Below are positions 57,606 to 62,194 of a DNA stretch of 62,194 nucleotides, one piece after another. Numbering within the stretch: the first letter of the stretch is position 1; each line of letters opens with the position of its first letter. Location: the NCBI GenBank assembly GCA_019119635.1, contig DWWP01000003.1:1-62194 (forward strand), in the 5' to 3' direction. A program made the translations under genes and the position numbers. Source of the DNA: Candidatus Dietzia intestinipullorum (GTDB lineage: Bacteria > Actinomycetota > Actinomycetes > Mycobacteriales > Mycobacteriaceae). Below the pieces are notes generated by a model. The model made no database searches and was not told the origin of the DNA. It saw only the letters and a program-made list of their open reading frames with translations.

Positions 57606-58040
57606 ATGAGCCGCACACTGGTCGAGCTGTCCGACCGTTGGGACCTGCAGGACCTGATGACCGCGTACGCGACGTGCATCGACGCCCGCGACTTCGACGG
57701 ACTCGACGCGGTGTTCCTCCCGGATGCGCGCGTGAGCTTCGAGGCCTCCGGTGGGCCGGACGACGACTACCCGACGATCCGCGCCTGGCTGGCCGAGATG
57801 CTGCCCGTCTTCGCCAGCACCCAACACCTCATGGGCAACCTCGCGGTCACACTCGACGGCGACACCGCGCGCGGCCGGTGCATGTGCTTCAACCCCATGG
57901 CGCTGCAGCCGGTGACGGAGAAGGATCAGCAGGTGTTCTTCTACGGGCTCTGGTATTCACTGGAGTTCGTCCGCACCTCCGGCGGGTGGCGGATCTCCTC
58001 TCTCACCCAGGAGCAGGCGTACCACCACAATCTCCCCTGA
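57606..58040 (+). CDS. SnoaL-like/NTF2-fold protein
   Basis: 144 residues: LSDRWDLQDLMTAYATCIDARDFDGLDAVFLPDARVSFEASGG, then TQHLMGNLAVTLDGDTARGRCMCFNPMALQP and GLWYSLEFVRTSGGWRISSLTQEQAYH, the SnoaL_4 pattern with a conserved Asp-Ala-Arg-Asp-xx-Gly-Leu. Related proteins are found near steroid- and aromatic-degradation genes. Its role here is unknown. The ATG at 57606 follows TAGCCT by 7 nt and there is no Shine-Dalgarno. Confidence 0.85.
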   Translation: MSRTLVELSDRWDLQDLMTAYATCIDARDFDGLDAVFLPDARVSFEASGGPDDDYPTIRAWLAEMLPVFASTQHLMGNLAVTLDGDTARGRCMCFNPMALQPVTEKDQQVFFYGLWYSLEFVRTSGGWRISSLTQEQAYHHNLP

Positions 58041-58089
58041 TGGCGGTGGAACGGTGGCCGGTGTCGGACCGCGCTGTTAGCGTGAGCGC

Positions 58090-58164
58090 GTGCTGACCGA
58101 CGTAGTGATGTGTTGGCGACGCGGACCCCGAACGGGCCACGTCGTCGGCGCCCCCATGCCATAA
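58090..58164 (+). CDS. Possible leaderless 24-residue leader peptide
   Basis: A GTG at 58090 stands 6 nt after TAGCGT (58078-58083), the same geometry as the leaderless genes, and opens a frame VLTDVVMCWRRGPRTGHV to a TAA at 58162-58164. It is followed by a stem-loop GGCCCGCC/GGTGGGCC (58189-58211) and then, after ~100 nt, by the Shine-Dalgarno-led methyltransferase-like gene. It may be a regulatory leader peptide. The rest of the 269-bp interval holds nothing else I can name. Confidence 0.25.
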   Translation: MLTDVVMCWRRGPRTGHVVGAPMP

Positions 58165-58309
58165 CCGTCCACAGGCGATGACGTCGCAGGCCCGCCGGGA
58201 ACCGGTGGGCCGCTCAGCCTCCAGGAGGACTGCCGCCGTCGGATCCCGGGCCCGACCCACGACCGGGGCTCGAACAGTGAGCCCGCCCGCAGAACGAGGA
58301 GATTCTCCG

Positions 58310-59053
58310 GTGACCGCGAGTCCCCACCCCACCCCCGCGCCGCTCATCCGATCGGACGTGCTCGTCAGTGCCCGCTCCCTGCACGAGTACACGAACATGT
58401 TCGGCCTCGGCCCCGAGGATCTGAGTCGCCGCGTCCTTGACTGCCCGGGCGGGGCGGCGAGCGCCGTCGCCGAGATCAGCGCGGACGGGGGCACGGCGGT
58501 CGCCGTCGACCCCGAGTACGCCCTCGGCGCCGACGAGCTCCGGGCGCGGGTGCTGGCCGACCTCGACCGGTCCGTGCTGTACACCCGCGAGCGGGACGAC
58601 CAGTTCGACTGGGACGTCCGCGGCGGTGTGGTCGGACACGAGGCCGTCCGCCGGGCGGCGGCGGAGCGGATGCTCGCCGACCTCGAGGCCGCCCCCGAGC
58701 GGTACGTGGCCGGCGCGCTGCCCTCGCTGCCCTTCGCCTCGGACTCCGCGGACCTGGCCCTGTGCTCCCATCTGCTGTTCACCTACGCCGACCGGCTCGA
58801 CGCGGCCGATCACGTCGCCGCGATCGTCGAGATGGCCCGCGTGGCCTCCGAGGTCCGCATCTACCCGTTGGTCGACCACTGGGGCACGCCCCAGCCCGAG
58901 CTCGTCCGCACGGTGATCGCCAAGCTCAAGAAGGAGCGGCTGACCAGCCGGATCGAGCCCGTCGCCGCGCCGTTCCAGCGCGCGGCCACCACCCGGCTCG
59001 TCGTGGAGCGCACCGGCAACCAGCCGCCGGAGGCCCGTCTCAGCCCGCCGTGA
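58310..59053 (+). CDS. SAM-dependent methyltransferase-like protein
   Basis: 247 residues from the GTG at 58310, which has GAGGAG 8 nt upstream. The pattern is that of a class I methyltransferase fold with degenerate motifs: RVLDCPGGAASAVAEISADGGTAVAVDPEYALG corresponds to motif I and II, and LPSLPFASDSADLALCSHLLFTYADRLD to the region around motif IV, with a late VASEVRIYPLVDHWGTPQPELVRTVI. Catalytic residues and substrate are not identifiable. It ends 14 bp inside the convergent DUF4261 gene. Confidence 0.72.
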   Translation: MTASPHPTPAPLIRSDVLVSARSLHEYTNMFGLGPEDLSRRVLDCPGGAASAVAEISADGGTAVAVDPEYALGADELRARVLADLDRSVLYTRERDDQFDWDVRGGVVGHEAVRRAAAERMLADLEAAPERYVAGALPSLPFASDSADLALCSHLLFTYADRLDAADHVAAIVEMARVASEVRIYPLVDHWGTPQPELVRTVIAKLKKERLTSRIEPVAAPFQRAATTRLVVERTGNQPPEARLSPP

Positions 59054-59918
59054 GCCGCAGGACCTGCTGCCCGGTGAACGGGGACTGCTCTGTGCTCGTG
59101 ACCAGCGTCCGCGACTCGCCCAGCTCGAGCGTCTGACCGGGCTGGAAGACCGTCCCCGAGCTCAGCGCGAACGCCACCAGATCGCACATCTGGCCGTAGA
59201 GCTGGCCAGGAGGCGCCTCCACGTCGAGTCGTTCGAGGTCCATGCGACCGAAGCGCGCGAGCCCGGTGGTGTAGACGCTGGCGGTGGTCTCCGACCGCCG
59301 GCCCGCACGCACACCCACCAGCACCGGCACGGGGATCGGGTTGCCGGTGACGAAGTCGCGGTAGGCGACCGCCGGGAGGGTGTTGGCCGCCCCGCCCACG
59401 CTCACCGCGACCGCGCCGGGGAGCGCGGTCAGCGCGGCGGTCACGTTCGCCACCGCGAGCTCGCACCGCAGGGCCTCCGAGCGCGGGTCCAGGTAGTCGG
59501 GCGGGCCCACCTCGCCGTCGTCGCCGACCGGGCCCAGCCGCAGGGCGATCACCACGACCTGGGACCGGTGCGTGTCCACCACGGCCTCGCCGCCGTTCCA
59601 GACCGCCAGCTCGCGTGTGTTGTTCTTCGCGTGGCCGTCCGGGATCGGGGCGTCCACGGAGGTGACGATCACGGTGGCGTCCTCGATGTACACCGCCGTC
59701 GCCGGGTCGTCGTCGGTACCGTGCTCGACCTGGAAGGATCCCTCGAAGATCTCGGTGAGGAGCTCCCCGATCTCACGGTGGTCCGGCGCGGAGCGGTCGA
59801 GCAGGACCGCCGACATGGCGGTCTGCCTCCACGACAGGTCCTCGCCGGTTTGCGGATCGGTCGCGGGACCCGCGTCGGCGGGCTGCTCGGGCTGGCTGGG
59901 CTGCGGCGTCTCGCTCAT
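59040..59918 (-). CDS. DUF4261 domain protein
   Basis: 292 residues. After a Pro/Gln/Ala-rich ~25-residue start and a Trp-Arg-Gln helix, the core contains TRELAVWNGGEAVVDTHRSQVVVIALRLG, an Ala/Val/Leu-rich segment (AVANVTAALTALPGAVAVSVGGAANTLPAVAYRDFVTG) and a C-terminal ARFGRMDLERLDVEAPPGQLYGQMCDLVAFALSSGTVFQPGQTLEL, the usual ending of DUF4261 proteins. Function unknown. TAGCCT (59925-59930) is 6 nt before the ATG, suggesting a leaderless mRNA. Confidence 0.8.
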   Translation of the reverse strand: MSETPQPSQPEQPADAGPATDPQTGEDLSWRQTAMSAVLLDRSAPDHREIGELLTEIFEGSFQVEHGTDDDPATAVYIEDATVIVTSVDAPIPDGHAKNNTRELAVWNGGEAVVDTHRSQVVVIALRLGPVGDDGEVGPPDYLDPRSEALRCELAVANVTAALTALPGAVAVSVGGAANTLPAVAYRDFVTGNPIPVPVLVGVRAGRRSETTASVYTTGLARFGRMDLERLDVEAPPGQLYGQMCDLVAFALSSGTVFQPGQTLELGESRTLVTSTEQSPFTGQQVLRLTAG

Positions 59919-59938
59919 GCTGCGAGGCTAACGCCTCC

Positions 59939-60808
59939 TCAGTGGGTGAAGAAGTCCGTCACCAGGCGCTCGAACTTGTCCTTCTGCTCGATCATCGCCC
60001 AGTGCCCGCAGCGGGAGAACGAGTGCAGGTCGGCCTTGGGCAGCTGGCGGAACGCGAAGTGGGCCTGCTCGTACGGGAGCATGCGGTCATCGCGGCCCCA
60101 GATGAGCAGGGTCTCGTGCCGGATCTGCGAGGCGCGCGCGTACAGCGGGGTGTAGGCGTTCTCGGGCTTGAGGATCGACCCGAAGATGGCGTACATCCGC
60201 TCGACGGCGCCGGGCGCGGTCGCGGCCTCGGTGCGGGCGCGGATCAGCTCGTCGGAGACCACCTTCTTGTTGCCGACCATCGTGTCGACCCACGCGGCCA
60301 TCTTCTCGTCGGTGGGATCGCCCAGGAACTCGAACAGCCGGCGGGAGCCCTCGCTGGGCTCGGGCGCGAACAACGGCGCGGCCAGGCCCCCGGGGCCCAT
60401 GAGCGCCATCTTGCGGACACGCTCCGGGTAGGCCAGGGCGGTCTCGCACGCGACGTTGCCGCCCATGGAGTTGCCCACGATGTCGACCTTCTCGATGCCC
60501 TTGGCCTCACAGAACGCGTCGACGGCCTCGGCGGCGATCAGCGGGTAAGCCTTCTCCCACTCGAGGTCCGAGCTCTTACCGAACCCGGGCATGTCCAGAA
60601 GGATGGTGTGGAAGCGGTCGGCGAAGACCGGCAGGTTCCCGGCGAAGTTCGACCACGCGGTCACGCCCGGCCCGGAGCCGTGGAGGAACAGGACGGGGAC
60701 GTCGCTCTCCGGTTCCGCGATGCTCTGCGCGCCGGCCTCGTGATAGTGCAGCTCGAAGCGGCCGGCGGTGATGGTCTTGCTGGTGGAATCGAAGTCGAGA
60801 GCGCTCAT
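59939..60808 (-). CDS. Alpha/beta hydrolase, HsaD/BphD-like (meta-cleavage product hydrolase)
   Basis: 289 residues with the layout of C-C bond hydrolases acting after ring meta-cleavage: oxyanion region LFLHGSGPGVTAWSNFAGNL, nucleophile elbow VDIVGNSMGGNVACETAL, ALMGPGGLAAPLFAPEPSEG, the acid in LLIWGRDDRMLP and the catalytic His in FSRCGHWAMIEQKDKF. It is closest in appearance to HsaD of cholesterol ring degradation and to biphenyl BphD. No dioxygenase or other ring genes are adjacent, so the natural substrate is uncertain. The ATG has TATCGT (60815-60820) 6 nt upstream. Confidence 0.88.
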   Translation of the reverse strand: MSALDFDSTSKTITAGRFELHYHEAGAQSIAEPESDVPVLFLHGSGPGVTAWSNFAGNLPVFADRFHTILLDMPGFGKSSDLEWEKAYPLIAAEAVDAFCEAKGIEKVDIVGNSMGGNVACETALAYPERVRKMALMGPGGLAAPLFAPEPSEGSRRLFEFLGDPTDEKMAAWVDTMVGNKKVVSDELIRARTEAATAPGAVERMYAIFGSILKPENAYTPLYARASQIRHETLLIWGRDDRMLPYEQAHFAFRQLPKADLHSFSRCGHWAMIEQKDKFERLVTDFFTH

Positions 60809-60851
60809 ACCGCCACGATACTGGAACGTGTTCTACCCAGAGAAGTATTCA

Positions 60852-60886
60852 GCCGCGCGGGGAGCCCCTGAGCATCCCCGCGCGGC
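60852..60886 (-). terminator. Strong hairpin after secretory lipase gene
   Basis: GCCGCGCGGGGA (60852-60863) is perfectly complementary to TCCCCGCGCGGC (60875-60886). It lies between the lipase stop (60968) and the hydrolase start (60808) on the minus strand and is followed by an AT-rich stretch in that direction. A second, weaker hairpin CACAGCT/AGCTGTG occurs at 60920-60940. Confidence 0.7.
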
Positions 60887-60967
60887 GATATCCGGGACTC
60901 TACTGGAGCTCGTTTCGGTCACAGCTCAATATCAGCTGTGTCTTTGGTCACCCGTCCGGCTGGTGCC

Positions 60968-62158
60968 TCATCCGAGGACGCGGTCGAGGAACTCCGTGGC
61001 GGCCGGTGTCGCCGCGTGCACGGTCCCGCTGTGGTCCTGATCGGGGAAGACGTGCAGCTCGAGCGGCTCGGCGTTGGCGGTCATCTCCGCCGCGAGCGAG
61101 AGCGCCGAGGGCGCGGGCACGTCGATGTCCAGCAGGCCCTGGCCGAGGATGACCGGCCTGTCGTAGCCCGCCGCGGGCGTGCCCATGTACCGGTGCAGGT
61201 GGCCGAACACGTCGGGGATGTCCTTGAGCGGACGCTCGAGCGCCTCCGAGACCTGGAAACCCGAGGATTCCACCTCGTCGCGCATCTCCGCATAACAGAG
61301 GTGTTCGGCCGAGTCGACGATCTCGCGGCCCCGCGGCGTCAGGAGACCGTCGACGTCGAGCTCCGGGTGCTGCTCGCGGAAGCCGGCCAGGATGTAGGCC
61401 GCGTAGATGTTCAGCCCCGTCGGGAGCGCCACCGGCGGGAAGCCGGGCCCGCCCCACTGGAAGAGGTGCTCGATGTTGGCCGGTGCGCCGGTGGCCACGA
61501 CGCCCCGGTAGTCGAGGCCGGCGGGCGCGCCGAGATCGGTGGCCCGCACCGCGGTGTTGAGCGCGGCTCCCGCGCCCTGGGACTGCCCGACCAGGGCCCA
61601 CTGCGGGGCCAGCGGGAGGTCATCGGCCCGGGCGGCCACCACGGCGTCGACGATCCCGCGGGCGGTCGAGGCCCCGTTGAGGTAGCTGAGCAGTCCCGGC
61701 GTCCCGAGTCCCGCGTAGTCGGCGGCCACGACCGCGTAGCCCTGCCTCAGCCAGTGCCCCAGGTATTCGGCGTCGCGGTCCGAGCGGGGCTGGGTGGACG
61801 GCGAGCAGTCGTCGCCGAGCCCGGTGGTGCCGTGCGCCCAGGCGATCACCGGCCACCCGCCGGGCGGGGGAGTGCCGTGCGGCAGGAATGTGGCCGAGGT
61901 GGCGATCGCGGGCTCGCCGTGCTGGTCCAGCGTCCCGTAGGCGCTGCGCACCGCGTGTCCGGCGTCAGGCAGCGACAGGGCGGGATCCAGGGCCACCGTC
62001 TGGGCGGTGACGCCGGGCGCCGGGATCGGACGTTCCCACGTGCGGGTGTCCATCCCGGACCACGACGGCGCGGGGGTAGGGTCCGCCGTGGCGGTTGGTG
62101 GGACGAGGATCGCGGAGACGACGGCGAGAACGGCGGCAGCTGAGATGAGGCGACCCAT
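60968..62158 (-). CDS. Secreted lipase (secretory lipase family)
   Basis: 396 residues from the ATG at 62158, chosen because TATGCT (62165-62170) lies 6 nt upstream and the protein then opens with a clean signal peptide (RLISAAAVLAVVSAILVPPTATA); a TTG at 62176 is the weaker option. The enzyme part shows VIAWAHGTTGLGDDCSPS, GYAVVAADYAGLGTPG, the nucleophile elbow LVGQSQGAGAALNTA, and late GQGLLDIDVPAPSA and PDQDHSGTVHAATP with the catalytic Asp/His. It resembles the fungal/actinobacterial secretory lipases that act on triacylglycerols and esters. The upstream context lies outside the window. Confidence 0.88.
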   Translation of the reverse strand: MGRLISAAAVLAVVSAILVPPTATADPTPAPSWSGMDTRTWERPIPAPGVTAQTVALDPALSLPDAGHAVRSAYGTLDQHGEPAIATSATFLPHGTPPPGGWPVIAWAHGTTGLGDDCSPSTQPRSDRDAEYLGHWLRQGYAVVAADYAGLGTPGLLSYLNGASTARGIVDAVVAARADDLPLAPQWALVGQSQGAGAALNTAVRATDLGAPAGLDYRGVVATGAPANIEHLFQWGGPGFPPVALPTGLNIYAAYILAGFREQHPELDVDGLLTPRGREIVDSAEHLCYAEMRDEVESSGFQVSEALERPLKDIPDVFGHLHRYMGTPAAGYDRPVILGQGLLDIDVPAPSALSLAAEMTANAEPLELHVFPDQDHSGTVHAATPAATEFLDRVLG

Positions 62159-62194
62159 CGGCTGAGCATATGCCAAGTCGGAACGGCGAGCTCC

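Noticed and set aside
58189-58260. Cobalamin-riboswitch-like GGGAACCGGTG sequence
   Set aside because: Only a short stretch resembles the B12 box; the other conserved blocks are missing, and the bases form a simple hairpin loop.

Overview
The window is high-GC actinobacterial chromosome carrying the replication-origin region. The gene order tRNA-Ala, tRNA-Ile, DUF3566, gyrA, gyrB, dciA, recF, dnaN, oriC, dnaA, then divergent rpmH, rnpA, yidD, yidC, jag, rsmG, parA, parB is that of the Corynebacteriales (Mycobacteriales). Support for this group comes from an antigen-85-like mycolyltransferase, a CwlM homologue, the murJ/sigM/trxB/trxA/cwlM block, a CYP125-like steroid hydroxylase and actinobacterial DnaA boxes. 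Dietzia or a close relative is my best guess from overall protein character; it is not proven.

Layout. 1-11.2 kb (minus strand): two tRNAs, DUF3566 membrane protein, gyrA, gyrB, dciA, recF, dnaN, the dnaN-dnaA intergenic origin, dnaA. 11.2-18.2 kb (plus): rpmH-rnpA-yidD-yidC-jag, then rsmG-parA-parB-GNAT with four parS sites, two of them inside parB. 18.2-29.1 kb (minus): cwlM, trxA, trxB, sigM, a pseudokinase, murJ, a DUF6049 exported protein and a Nudix hydrolase. This is the cell-wall and redox block, read here from its distal end. 29.2-33.8 kb: mycolyltransferase (minus), then a monooxygenase-like protein, pcnA and a GT87 glycosyltransferase (plus).

33.9-62.2 kb is a looser accessory region: a Gly/Ser pentad-repeat protein, two MFS transporters, YqgE, VOC/AraC, AzlCD, CYP125 with a divergent MarR regulator, the remnant of a peptide/nickel-type ABC transporter with its own ArsR regulator, a secreted lipase with a frameshift, VanZ, a BASS-type transporter, paired DUF202 proteins, SRPBCC, SdpI, MarR, leuS, PAP2, an SDR with two SnoaL-like proteins, a methyltransferase-like protein, DUF4261, an HsaD-like hydrolase and a secretory lipase.

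A recurrent promoter signature appears at many starts: a TANNNT -10 box placed exactly 6 or 7 nt before an ATG/GTG. This points to widespread leaderless transcription and settles several start codons. Other points to examine: Leu at the GyrA quinolone-resistance position, an acidic insert in GyrB, parS sites embedded in parB, a decayed ABC transporter, a lipase frameshifted at a G run, and a pentad-repeat protein with Ca-loop-like motifs.
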